Below, one piece after another: positions 15,078 through 27,480 of a stretch of DNA of 64,000 bases. Below the pieces are notes generated by a model. The model saw only the letters and a program-made list of their open reading frames with translations, searched no databases and was not told the DNA's origin. Numbering within the stretch: position 1 is the stretch's first letter; each line of letters starts with the position of its first letter. Position numbers and translations under genes: made by a program. Origin of the DNA: Neelides folsomi (taxonomy: Eukaryota > Arthropoda > Collembola > Neelipleona > Neelidae); NCBI GenBank assembly GCA_034687125.1, contig JAQGBZ010000015.1:186001-250000 (forward strand), given 5' to 3'.

Positions 15078-15133
15078 GTATTTGATATAAGAAGTATTTG
15101 ATATGGGATTTGATATAAGATTTTTGATATGGG
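15078..15133 (+). repeat. Degenerate short tandem repeat
   Basis: Four imperfect units of 13-16 bp built on TTTGATAT alternate between endings AAGAA/AAGA and GGG. This suggests an older repeat of about 28 bp made of two half-units, duplicated once. It lies in AT-rich intron with no coding context. Confidence 0.7.
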
Positions 15134-18100
15134 ATAGATGCTATGGATTTACAAGGGTGGGTCTCTTTATTTCCTCGAAGCGGCTCATAAAGTATTTTCC
15201 TCTTTTGAGAAATATTTACTCCACCTCAAAGACCTTTAATTCATAAATAAATATTATGCGTGGAGAAAGAAGGGTCATATGCTTCATATGAAACTACACG
15301 CCTACTGTATAGGGACTTGTGTCCGAGGATTCTTTAGTTTATAATAAATTAGAGATGTGAGATCTATAAAATGGTATGTTTTTCCTCATCGGTCATCCGC
15401 TCCCTGCTGCGTCACAAAGATGGGGGTCCTTAGTAAATCTTGAAAGAGGATTCTCCTCATTTGCATCAAACATAAATTCCCCTACACTTCCCCGGCTAAT
15501 TTCTAAATAGGGAAGGTTGGAATGAAATTAAGCCTCGGAGGTTGGAAGCATATAAAAAGTGCTATGGAATTGATGGATGGAAATCCAAATACTTTATTTC
15601 CCTCGACTGTTTTGAGTAATGACCGCCTCCATAAAAGCCAAGTGGGTGCGAAGGAGAAGCTACTGAAAGAAGCGGGAGCAACTTTTGAGTCCTTTTACGC
15701 GTGGGATTGGGCTCATAATCCCTCGACGCTCCTTTTACAGGAAACTGGCCACTATTTATGTAGGGCCTTTTTCTTCCGGACTTCCAAACTCCGACCTTTA
15801 GGTGTGCAATTATATGGTGAATAAATGAATTGTGAGATTTAGAGATGGAGGGCCAAACGAGAATTTAATGATTTAGAGATATGTGGCAGAGATTGGGGTG
15901 AGGCAATTAAACCTTGCTTGATTGATATTTAAATGGGAAATTTTTGACGGGTTTGAGTTAAGGGGGAGAAGAAGTGTAATGAAACGGTTGAGATAATATT
16001 CGACCCTGCTCGCCTTCAGGCTTTCACTTTGCCAATTTCCCTCTCACCTCCGCAATAATCCCCAAGTTTACATCCTTACTATCATTACATCAACCAACCT
16101 GAACTACTGCGGTGTAGACATAAGTATATTAAATATATGATAAATTTAAATCCACTCAAAGCCAGCTAACCAATTATCATTTCACAATTTGGTTTCATTA
16201 TTGAAGAAGAAGCGACGTGGAAATAGAGACGGTTTGTTGTGGACTTTGACAGATTTCCCATCCTCTTCTGCTACAGATGGGAGTTAAATGAGTTGGAGGA
16301 ACAAGTGGAAGAATGTGGAGGGATTTGGAAGGGTCCTCTTTCTCACTTCCTGCAGAACCAAAGGGAGGAAAATGGAAGTCAAGTGGGATCCATCTGTTTC
16401 ACTTCTTTAATCTGACTCTCCTTAATTCGGTTTCTATACACAAGACCCTTTTTCTGCTCACATGCCGAGGAATCATTGGGGAGACCGCAGATAGGGAAAA
16501 GAACCAAAAGATATCCCTTCTCATATTTTTCCGCTCTACTTGCGGTTTCCCCTCGTTAGAAAAAAGACTCATTTGGATATTTACAAATCTCAAATGTCCA
16601 AATATAATGAAATGATTTCCTTCTCATGTTTTTAGTAAATATAATTTCGACTACTTCAAAATTTGGTATTATTATGTAATGAGAACTAATTCTTTGTAGA
16701 ACATTATAATATGCAATATTAGTATAAAAGAAAATGTACACATGACAGAACATATATTTTTGTAGTAGAATAATATTACAAACTTAAAATTAATGATGAT
16801 TTGATTCACGACTCAATGACATTTTGATAGTCGTTGAGCTTTTGGATAATTTTAGTCCTTGATGGTCTTTATTGTTGATTGGGTGTATGGGAAAGTGGAG
16901 TGGGTCTTAAAAGCTTTGGAGAGCTTAATAATTTTCTCTCTAGTAAGGATGATTGGGGTGGATGTTGGTAAACCTCTCACATCCCTCTTTAACCGAATGA
17001 TCTCTTCTCTAATGATCTTCACATGAATTGAAATGGGATTATTGCACAGTGGGCTCATGAAGTGGAGGGGCAGAAAGTTCCTAAAAGGCCGTCGTTCCTT
17101 TAAAACCCCAACCACAATTTGTCCCTTTTGTTCTCCCTCGTCCGAGTCTTTTCCCACTCTCAGCTTGTGAGTATGAAAATACAAGCTGATATATCCAATA
17201 TCTTATATAAATTATGTAAATCTCACTTTAATATACTCTCCAAAGGTTGTAAATATATTTCATATGAGCATGGATATTTGTTGTTTTCTTATAGTCAAGA
17301 AGTACTTGGTTTTTTATTTAGTTTGTCAAGTTTTGGAAGTTTATGACTCGTCATGAATAATGAAATTATGAATATGGAGTAGGAGTCGGGATCAGGTTGT
17401 GGAGAGACGGGTCATTTTCACATGAGAATATATCCATACATTCTACGTCTCTTGAATAATTTAATCGTTCCGATTTTTGACGACGCATAAGTTTATTAAA
17501 GAACGATTATTAATTTATTCTCCTCACATTAGCTTTGAATCAACATTTTTAATTCATCAAATTTCATATAATGTACGCACGAACCGTCAGGATCAAAACC
17601 TCTGTGAATGTTGCATTATTACATTGCTTGTATTTATCTACTACTTATTCAGAATTAGGAGGAGGAAAGAGCTTCCATTGTACTTGATAGTGTTCTGTAA
17701 GTGGCTTATATTGGGCAAATTGGGAAACATCTGCGGTTGCGAAAGGCCTCACTGTTCTTTAATGTCTCAAATTTGGAGGATTTGAGGTAAAGGATTAGAG
17801 AGGGATGAAGCCAAAAAAAGGATTGTAGGCCTTTGGAGGACAGATGAATTGCAGAGACAAGTGAAATCGGGGATTTTAAATGCTCAATGGAAGCGATCTC
17901 AATTGTCAATTCAGAAGCACCCCGATCTCACATTTAAGCGGATAAATTGTGAAATTCTAGAAGCTTCTTCATATCAACGACAATTCTTATTGTATACTTT
18001 CTCCCTATTTCAATAAATGATATGAAATGAATATCATTAATAAGAGGAGAGATGTATATGGTATCTGAGTTAGGAATATTTAAGTATAGGAGGGCATATG

Positions 18101-19368
18101 CATAAGGAGATTCGGAAGGGTTTACGAGACGGGTAATAGACATTAATAAGTAGAGAGATTTCGAAGGGGTTGAGAGATTTTGGTAACCTGAGCTTCATTC
18201 AATTTCACTTCATGACTTCAATTGAGGATGACAGACGATGGGAGCTGAATAAAATCATCCCTTGTTAATTTAAAATGAAGACAAAGCTGTAAAATTTATT
18301 ATTACTTTTTCAACTTTTATTGCTCCGGAAGTGAGTCATAAGAACAACTCGTTCCCTTTCAACTCACATTACTAAATATACTCAGGACCTGAATTAGCCC
18401 CGCTGCGTGCATATTCAGAGTAGATGCATTACTATTATAGTTTGTGTGTATTTCATTATAAGTATCTTACATTTTAAATCGTATGATGATATTTCATATT
18501 ATTAAAAACTATTATTAAGTACGTGTATCAACATTTCAACATATTAAAGATTCGGAGTATAAGATTCTTATTTTTCCACTTTTCATGTCCTTATTAAAGA
18601 ATAGATGATAATAGATAAAATGATTATTTTAATGTAAAAATGGAGATCCGTAACTCGTAAATCCTGTTAAAAGAGGAAGAAGGTCTTCATTATTGAGAAA
18701 GGTTGGAGCGGGTTGAATCGAGCGTTCCCACATCATTTTCCCTTTCTTCTCCCCCACCTTCAATCGGAGAGGGAGGAGTAAATTAATTGTGAATGAATCG
18801 TCTGGTATTCTTCCATTTTTCCTCGAGAGCGTAAAAAAGGATTTTGATCTGGTTCCTTTTGGGTTTCTGTGAAATGCGACCCTCATCCGGTCCACTGATT
18901 CCATCCCCTTTTAACTACCTTAAGAACTCCACTGGGAATTGAAGATATAAACTAGTTATAACTAATAGAAGGATAGATAGGAAGACAGGAATTGTATAAT
19001 CACTTCAATTTGAAAGAATTGAGAAACCAATTGGGTATATCTAAAGAAGGAGCGGAAGATCGCATTATTCCTCTTTGAATGGAAAGCTCTTCTTCTCTGG
19101 TTGGATGATGAGGCATTATTTGATAATTCACCTTAAATCAACCCTTCTTGTTCTTTGACCAATTTCCCGATCCCTTCTTTTCTCCCAAACCCAGCCGATT
19201 ATCTCTAGTTGGATGACGGGAAAAAATATTCCAAGTTGATAATTCGAAAAAATAAATTTGAATTTTCAAATGTCTTTAAGTATAAAAAGGCAGAGATGGA
19301 AATTTGAGGATTCTTGATTCTGAACTATGTATGTGGAAATTTGACTTTTCCATAATGCTTCTAATTCT

Positions 19369-19757
19369 CTTTGATCCTCCTTCGACTCAAAATAATGAGG
19401 AGTAGTTGTGAAGGGGTAGAGGAGGATGATGACAATTTAAAATGGAATAAGGCGGAGATTCAGAACAGTTTCTCTTTTGAGCCTTCAATTTCGCTTTTGT
19501 GACAAGGGGAGAATTTTGTAGTTTTGTGATGATCAAAGGCCTCGGATCTTGTTTGCTCTCTTTCTCGGAAAGATGATTCGGCTCCACTTTTCCCCATTCC
19601 CATGCAGCGTAATGAGGATGAGGATAAGGAGAGTGTTTGACTTTGGCGAAATGTGAAAGTGAGGCTGGATGGGTGTACTTACAACAAGAGTAAGTTGGCG
19701 AAGGGTGAAAATTAGCGCGCGAGGATACACGAAGTCTCTTAATTGCTCCTTTGATCT
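19369..19757. promoter_or_regulatory. Cluster of three TCF-type binding motifs
   Basis: CTTTGATCC (19369-19377, + strand), GATCAAAGG (19531-19539, - strand orientation) and CCTTTGATCT (19748-19757, + strand) match the HMG-box consensus CTTTGAT(C/G). Three sites within 390 bp is denser than elsewhere in the window. If the surrounding gene is TCF itself, this could be an autoregulatory Wnt-responsive enhancer. I did not see a clear GCCGCC helper site beside them, so the call is tentative. Confidence 0.22.
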
Positions 19758-20350
19758 TTATTCACTTCTAACTCCAAGCATCGGAGGGTGAAAACGAGTT
19801 AACTTCCATTTTCTCCCCAATACAATCAAGTAGAAAGACATTTCTCACTTTTTTAATCCCTCTTTTTACGTCCATTTACCTGCTAGGGAAATATTTTATC
19901 ATTTCGGCCCATACTTGCATTTTTAACATTTTTAAGAATTATTGCATCTCATATAAAGGAACTAAATATTTACATGCATATCATTACATTTCATATAAAA
20001 GTTGTACATATTTAGGATTTTCCATGCTATATTGTATTTTGTAAACATTTCTGCATTTACTATATTATGGGAATATCGAAAACGCATAAAAATATGTGCC
20101 TTAGGAAAGCTCAATGACTCAATATAGGAGGAATTGATGATGGGCTTACAATATAGGGAAAGGGTTTATGGCTTCAGTAGGGGCTTTTATAGACGTCTTC
20201 TGTAGGGAACTCTCAACTTTTTATTTCTTTTCAAATGAAGAAAATATCTTAAAGAAAGATCAAATGTGGGTTTTACGACTCAAAGGATTTCCTTCCCCTT
20301 CCTCTACCTTATTGAGACCTACAATAGTTTTTAAATACTTTTGGTGTAAT

Positions 20351-20386
20351 CTAATCAATGTTTTTATTATTTTTTCAGGTAAGTAT
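20351..20386 (+). other. Recursive splice site (ratchet point) 1
   Basis: From left to right the site shows CTAAT (20351-20355, the insect-type branch-point motif), a T-rich tract from 20361 to 20375, CAG ending at 20378, and GTAAGTAT directly after it. This is the juxtaposed 3'/5' splice-site arrangement known from very long Drosophila introns. There the upstream exon first joins at the AG, which recreates a donor that is then used for the next splicing step. It lies on the same strand as the TCF exon, 39 kb upstream. No exon is needed at a ratchet site, which fits the empty surroundings. The call rests on sequence only; splicing intermediates have not been seen. Confidence 0.65.
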
Positions 20387-20465
20387 ATTCTTGCGTTCTC
20401 TCTGAGCTCTACTGGATTCCGGGCGTCTGGGCTGGTTATTAGTAGTTTGTTTAAGCTGTCTGGCC
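20379..20465 (+). other. Candidate cryptic RS-exon after ratchet 1
   Basis: Between the ratchet junction and a second strong donor (GTAAGT at 20466-20471, preceded by GGCC) lie 87 nt that are clearly more GC-rich than the surroundings. Fly ratchet sites are known to be recognised through short cryptic exons defined by such a downstream donor. If the upstream TCF exon ends in phase 0, as the exon at 59400 implies, the ninth codon is TGA, so stable inclusion would truncate the protein. The interval is therefore expected to be skipped or to mark the transcript for decay. Another frame stays open across it to 20542. Confidence 0.4.
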
Positions 20466-20600
20466 GTAAGTCTCCCGCTTATTGCTCATCGCCGACTGAC
20501 GCCATTAAGGTTTTCCAAGTTTTCTTACCTTTAGGAGCATAATATGCATTAATTACTTATTTATCGGACATTACTTGTGAGGAATGACGACGCTGGCAGA

Positions 20601-20643
20601 AAGAGTTAAATATAAAATATATATTTTGATAAGAGTTAAATAT
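20601..20643 (+). repeat. 13-bp direct repeats around a 14-bp palindrome
   Basis: AAGAGTTAAATAT occurs at 20601-20613 and again at 20631-20643. Between them is the perfect AT palindrome AAAATATATATTTT (20614-20627). It lies about 220 bp downstream of ratchet site 1. It may be a small footprint or a local duplication. Confidence 0.7.
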
Positions 20644-23600
20644 CATGAGGATTTTGCAGTCATTAAGGAACGAGAGATTGTTGTCAATTCATAAATTAAA
20701 TTTTTATTTCCGTGTTGAGGGAATCATTTTGAATTTGACTGAGATGAATTGTATTTGATATTTATTTAAATTATGTATTTACATTTTTCTCAGACGTCCT
20801 TCTGCATATTTAAGTAGTTCGCATAGGAGTTGTAAGGCCGTGAAAAGCGTAAAAAGATCCCAGATCTTTTCTAGAACTTTTCAATTGCCTTGAGTCAGGT
20901 GAGAGTCGGATTGAAGGGAGCGGAATATATGCAAATTCAGCCCTTTTCTTTTCACTCCCTCCAATAACTCCTGTGTGAGGAAGATAAGGGCGTAATTGTG
21001 GTCAATCCGCTATCTCATTTTCATGTTCTCCTGCCGTGTGCGTTTCCTGGTTTAACTCAAATCACGGAGATTTGAAGTGACCGGGTCAGAAACTCATTGA
21101 CCTTTTTTCCCAACTGATAAACTCCCGTGTACGACGCGTCGACCCAAGTCGGAACTTGTAAAAGTAAGAAAGGAAATGGAAACGTATTGATAAATAATTC
21201 TCTCATGAACTCATGACCAAACAACTACGCATTACAATCCATCATGCTCAAGCCGAAGACTATTTATCATATTTTCAACAACTAACCTTTTTATCCATTC
21301 TGCATTCTTACAATAAATATTTTGCATTTTGTCCTATTGAAGCATTTAGAATATTTCCAATTTAAAGTTTTTGACCTGTAAAAAATGCAATTTGAGATAG
21401 GGAAGAATAAATATTTATTTTATGTGCTTCAAATTCACAGAAAGGGTATATTAAATATTAAAATATATTCCCTAACACTCGGAAAGATTGCGAATTTGAA
21501 GAAAGGAAAGATATTAATAAAAATGGTGATTTAAAGGAATTCTCGTCCTTTGGACAATTTGACATGTTTTCTGTGAGGGCGGGGAGGAAATCGAGAGAGA
21601 AACACCGAGGGAGAGGCATTTGACCGTAAAACTTGTCCTCTGAAGAGGATAAATGAGAAAAGAGAACTTCCTTTGTACTTTCTTCCGCTAGGCCAAATGT
21701 TCCTTACGCTTCACGAACAGACTGATTGTCTCTCCATTTAAACCATCACTTTGGGGGTTGGATGTGGATTGGAGGGGAGAAATAAGGAGAATTGAATTGA
21801 ATCCAATCACATCGACTCAACGATGAAATTGAGAGGTGATGAAGAAGTCTTGAGAAAGAACAAGGGACTTTCTTCTTATTGTTCCCTTTTAATCACTTCC
21901 GATTCGAACAATATTGATGAGACTAGGAGATTAGTGGGGAATTTCTGTTTGTTCTACTTTGGTTGGATTTAAGAATTCTTCAGAATTAGCCCTCTGTTGT
22001 CTGTAAATGTCCATGTAGTTTTATCTCTCAAATTGGATTTCCTCAATGCATGACTTCTCACTTGTGTGTGTGGAAATAATTTAAAGGCTTAAGACTAGAG
22101 TGTGATTGACACATTGACTGATTTACACTTTTGAGCTCGACCTGGTGAAAATAACAATGGAGGTTCAGGTGTTTACTTAAGAGATACAATAAAGGGCGGA
22201 CTAAAGGGAAGGGTGGTGGGGAAATTATTCTCCACATGTTCAGGTGAGCTGTCTGGTCCAATTCCCGATTCGTCAGGTGAATTTCCGATATGCTCGATGC
22301 AGTGTGGATCAATATAGAGGATGAAAAAAGGAGTTGATGGGTGATGAGAGTGTCGGGAATTGACAGTAGGCTGACTTGACTCATGTCGATTACTTGGTCA
22401 GTTGAAGGGGGGAATGGAGCGATTGAGAGCGGAATGAAGGGATTGGGAAGATGATTGACAGAAAGGCGCCTCCTTCCAACCTTTCCTTCTTCAAAACACA
22501 GTTCGGTAAATAAAGGAATTTTCCCATTTACCGACCCACAATCTCAAGAGACACAACGAAGGTATTTTTACATTTATTTTAATTGCGGTAACCACAGGAA
22601 TTTCTAGTTTTATTCACTTGTATGAATATTTTGCATTTGTAATGTTAATTACTTAGGGTTAACGTTAGTTATACTCTTAATTCTAACCAACACAAAAGTA
22701 CTGAAAACAGTTTTGTATTTTGAAGGAAATTGATTGTTTTTATTTTCATCGTTAAAATGTATTTTTATTGATTGATGATTTTTTTTAGTTATGTGTCGTT
22801 TTGTCATTTTTCCATTCATACGGATAGGTGTATGTCATTTCTTATTATTAATGTTAGTTATTATATAACAATGCGCGTATGTTCGGAGCCAGAGTTCGGA
22901 ATATTGGTGGAATGAGAAGGAGGGAAACAAAGGAGGATCCCTATTGAGTTGGTCTTTGAGGGAGGAGACGACGCGGAGTGAGGGGATTCCTCGCTTTCTC
23001 ATCAAATTAGAGATCACTCGACTCCACAAGGGGAGATGACCCAATATTAGTTTTAAGAAACATTGGGCGGAAATGCGGGTGGTCGTCTGCCCCTTTCCCG
23101 TTAACGAAGAATGGAAGCTCAGGCGGTCGTTTTCTTTGTCTTCATTTAATAATCTTACCCCTCCCGGTCCTCCACTTTACGACCTCAAAGGGAAAGCGAG
23201 AGTCGAAAAGTTAACAAGCTTCCCCTTTGAGACAAACACTCAAAGACGGCCATCCACTTTATTTATTTCCGATCCCTTCTTTATTAGATATAATCTCATT
23301 CCATGTCCACTTCATGGCTCAAATAAACCTTCCAATTCCATTTCGATTCTTTTTTGACAAAATTAATCTTTTTAATAATAGACTTTTTACAGCCGTTCCA
23401 TTTTCCGAAGATGAAATAAGTTCAAATTAGGAATTTTGGATTTGGATTTGTTATTCACAATTTATTATTCAAATTATTATATTTACTCAATGGGAGCTGA
23501 GGTCTTATTTATGTTTTTCTCATTTCCCCTTCGTTATGTCAATAATGATGATCGGATTGGAAGTGGAATTATTAGAGAGCCCCTTTGACGTAATGAGATA

Positions 23601-26069
23601 GAAAATGAGAGGGGATCGGAGAGTTTTACCTTTTTTCCTCTCTTTGAAGCGTCTTTACTCTCATGGGTCGGGACAAGGGCTGTAGTTGTAATACCTCAGG
23701 TGGTGATGAGGAGGCATAATGAGAAAAAGGGTCCAATTCCTTCCACCTACTTCAATTTAAAGTTGTTCTTTGAGACGAACTTCCTCCATCATTGTTTCAC
23801 AAATCATTTCGTCTCTCCGATCCTAATTGCTATGAGGGGTGACAGGTGGCAATTGGAGTTTTTTCCATCCTCTATTTACTTTTTCACCTTTCCACGAAAG
23901 GGATCTGTAAGGACGTGGTTAAGAGTTCTTGCTCAGCTCCCCAATTCTGTAGTAAAGTAGAATTTGGTCGAAAATTTCCAATATTGTTGTATGTGAGTAT
24001 GTGGAGTAGTGGATTTCATATAAATTCCTTCGAGATGAAATACCGGCTTATACTTGTCCACTTATTACATGGATGTGGATTGCGTGTGTGGGTTCTGACT
24101 AATGAGCCACTTTGATCGGGTGGGCCGAATGGACGATGAGGTGTGGAGATGATTACGATTCGATGGGGTAGTTGAGAAGCCACGCGGTTTCACATCAGCC
24201 CTTATTATTATTAGAAAGGCTGATTAAGGGAACAAGAAGGAACTTAATAAGGGCATTCATTCCAACGGATCTTTAACTAGGAATAAGTAGTGGAATTGTT
24301 GGTAATATTAGAAATGAAAGAGAGTATGAGGGTATCTGTTTTTACTATATTTGAGAAAATGGAGGACCACCCTCCTTGAATTGTGTGGGTCTTTTGGAAG
24401 TGTCACGCGATTGTTTTTATCTTCGTATTTTGTAAAATACGGACCTCGTTTCTCCATCATGTTTGTTCCGTGTGGAGGGAGAAGTGTTTTATGGAGGATC
24501 CCTGCAAAACATTTCTGCATCCTCTGGGACTGGAAGCCTAGACGGCCGTCGCGTCTAATGAGAAGGTGAAGGTAATGAGACTCAGGTCGGATGACAATAA
24601 TTATTTTCACTTGTTTCCCCTAACTTATTACTTGCCTTTATTTATTAAGCAGGGAGAACTTGGGCTCCGTGTGTGTTCAAGCCTAATGTGCTAAGGGATG
24701 GGATGGCAAATTGCCAGGAGCTATTGAGACTCGTATAGTTTTGCAAACATATTTCTTACTCATTTCTAACCTGGAATTGAATAGGACTTTTCACAAGGCA
24801 CGTCTGACGACGAATGTAATTGTACATTGTGCTTATTACAATAATCCGCATTTCTCATTTCCTACAGCTTAAGTAGTTCTAAGGTCTGAACATCTGAGAC
24901 CAGAGTTAATGTCTATCATTTGTCAATTGAGGTTTGAGAGGTAATTTGGAGTAAAGAAGGAAATTGAAATAGGAGTTTGATAGTTTGATATAAAAGAAAA
25001 TGAGTGTTGTCGTCCATGAAGGAGAAAATTGTCCCGTTGGTCATGATGCCAAGTGATGACTTCCATCATGGATGGTGATGGTTAATTCCAAGACCTTTCA
25101 TGGATACGTAGAGAGTCAACTGTACTTTTCATCCCAACTTGTCATTCGAGCTCATTTGAATGAGGCGTCATTAGAGAGGTGAGGTTCGGATGAGAGGAGA
25201 TGATGAGAAAAGATTTCCTTTGTTTCACAAAGCAGAGGGCAAATGTCCGTAGCCATAAAGTTGTATAGATGGTTAGAAAACCAACATTTGCCTTTCCCCT
25301 CCCCGAATTCTTTATAATGGAAATGAAAAGAGCTGTTTCGGACCTTTTAGTTTTAGATTAAATTTCCCTTTGACCGACGACCGGGAGATTTCGAATCACT
25401 CTCATCTATTTATTTCCCTTGTTTGTTGGATATATCATCCATTCCTATAGCTTATATTTAGTTTTTAGATATAGGAAATGTTAGGTATTCATTTTATAGG
25501 AGCATACTTACGTGTGGGATATGGGGGAATGGCTGTAATAGACTATTTTGGACCACACGAGATTTGGTTTAAATGACATTGTTCTTCATACCTTTGTGCT
25601 TTTGAAATTCAATTTCTACTAATGATGGTTTCCTTTGATGTGATGAGAGTGACCATATCAAATATAACAACCTGACCACTCTGTCAGACTCACTGAGGAA
25701 ACCCTCACGCCCATTCTTCACAACTCAACTTTGTTCTCTTTGTTCTGGAGGAAGATGAAAGGAATTAATATTATGACTTCAGATTAAATTTATTTAAAGG
25801 AAACCAATGAACTTCCACAGACTCATTACTCAATTTCCTTTCTTTCAATTCCAGATGAGTCAACAAGTTCATTAAAGCCTGTGCTGAACATAAAAATCAT
25901 TTTAGCTTAAAGTCCGTTTTGAAAATTATGTAATAGGTAATAAGAGGATGGTAAAGTTAAATAAGAAATACTTTAGGTACTTTGCTTTACTTACATTTAC
26001 ATTAGTTAAGTAAGGAGCTATTAAGTTAAAATTTATAATTACTCGTCTGGGTAAAGAAATTAACAAGTT

Positions 26070-26083
26070 TGTAAAGCTTTACA
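26070..26083. repeat. Perfect 14-bp palindrome
   Basis: TGTAAAGCTTTACA is self-complementary. It ends a 160-bp stretch from 25921 in which GTAAAG or CTTTAC words recur in both orientations. Confidence 0.65.
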
Positions 26084-27059
26084 TTAGTGATAGAAAAAAG
26101 TTATTTTATAGGATCCCAATAATGGATTTTTGGAATTAAGTTCAAACGTTCAAAAGTAGTGGATGTTGGAAAGATGGAAAGATGGGAAATGCAAATGTGC
26201 GAACAACTTTGTATATTCAATAGCTGGGTCTTGAAATGGGTTCGGCCAAAGTGGTTCAATTTCTTTCCAGAGGATTGTTTATAGCCGTAAGATTCCGAGC
26301 AGATTGCGAAGATGGTTGAGCTCAATGGGAGTGAAATGTAATCTAGTGGAGGTTTGAAGAATAATTGGATTGGATTTATTCAATTCTGCCTCGACGCTGA
26401 CGACTAGTCAACTGACGAGGGGCCATTAATTAAAATGTCTTGGATTAGAAATTCTGGTTTTTAAATTTTATTGGATTTTTCTGGGATATGAGAATAGGAG
26501 CAGCTTGGGGAGGTAAATGGAGGTGAGATGCGAACATTCGTAAGTCACACCCTTCAGTTCAATTGACAGATCATATATGAACTCGTTTGGGCTCTTTTTA
26601 CATTTCCTCCATTCATTCCGCTCCTTGTACTCAAATGAGACAGGGAAAGGAGCTAGTGATGAATTGGAACGAATCGTTTAAATCTCCAGAGGAGATTTAG
26701 CTAATCAATTTCATCCGCCTCACGATGCACCATTTTCCCGTCCAACTTCCATGGACGTAAATGAAGTCAGCTTTTCATGAGTTAAAACACCTGTAATTTC
26801 AACTCTTTACTTTTCCATTCAAATTGATTGTGGTTTCCTTTTAATAAAAATGAATTCGGCGGATTTAATAAAAACGCGTCATTTTTCCATTTGATCTTCC
26901 ATTTTCTATAATTCATTCTCTGATTCTCTTTGATGAGATCGTCTTTGGCAGTCTGAGGATAAGGGTAAGATAATGAGCGAAGGTTGAGCCGGTGGTTAGT
27001 TTGAGGATAATTGCGGCTCTTGTCTTTTCTTATTTACCTGTTAACTGCGGCTTGTTAAG

Positions 27060-27480
27060 GCTTGTCAAGAGGAATCATCTGTTCCTTTTTTCTTCAGCGG
27101 GTCTTATTACTCGCCCCATTATGTGAGGGGATGATTGGTGAGCGGCGTTTGGGTAACTAAAAAGATCGCACCTCCACTGCCGCCGTCCTCGTCCTCCTAA
27201 CGACCAATTGCTAAAAAGTGAACATGCAGGTAGACCTCCCTTCCCCATTACACCTCGTTTCATGCGGCGTAAAGGGAGCCGCCGTTTGTTTTAAGCGTCG
27301 ACCGAGTGGGGGGTTCGTGGCTCCCTTTAATCGCCATTCTCCTCCGGCCCGTGTAATTCAATTTATATGATCTTTTTATTGCTGGGAGATGAAGTAGTTT
27401 CCTCGTTAGCCGCCTTTACATCTCCAACTTCCCTTCATTAACTGGCGTTTTGCTCTGGAAAGATCAATTTCGTTTCAAAT
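27060..27480. promoter_or_regulatory. GC-rich segment, possible regulatory element
   Basis: This stretch is visibly richer in G+C and CpG than the DNA on either side, with words such as GGCGTAAAGGGAGCCGCCG and CCTCCGGCCCG. It has no convincing coding frame. The sharp contrast with AT-rich intron on both sides suggests a conserved intronic element such as an enhancer. This is inference from composition only; no conservation data are available. Confidence 0.25.

Larger units (their letters stand above)
10001..20350. other. Non-coding, probable intron (part 2), up to ratchet 1
   Basis: No supportable gene. The stretch holds a degenerate tandem repeat at 15078, a 100-codon orphan frame at 15522, and a cluster of TCF-type motifs near 19.4-19.8 kb. 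A very AT-rich segment at about 19.9-20.1 kb precedes ratchet site 1. Confidence 0.6.
20472..27059. other. Non-coding, probable intron after ratchet 1
   Basis: No supportable gene. Contents are a repeat/palindrome at 20601, scattered AT-rich stretches, a segment at 25.9-26.1 kb rich in GTAAAG/CTTTAC words, and a single CTTTGATC motif at 24110. Open frames on both strands are under about 110 codons and carry no recognisable domain. Confidence 0.6.

Noticed and set aside
16852-17184. 110-codon - strand frame with a charged, helix-like stretch (REEIIRLKRDVRG)
   Set aside because: It starts at TTG, has no splice signals and no family match, and its length is within chance.
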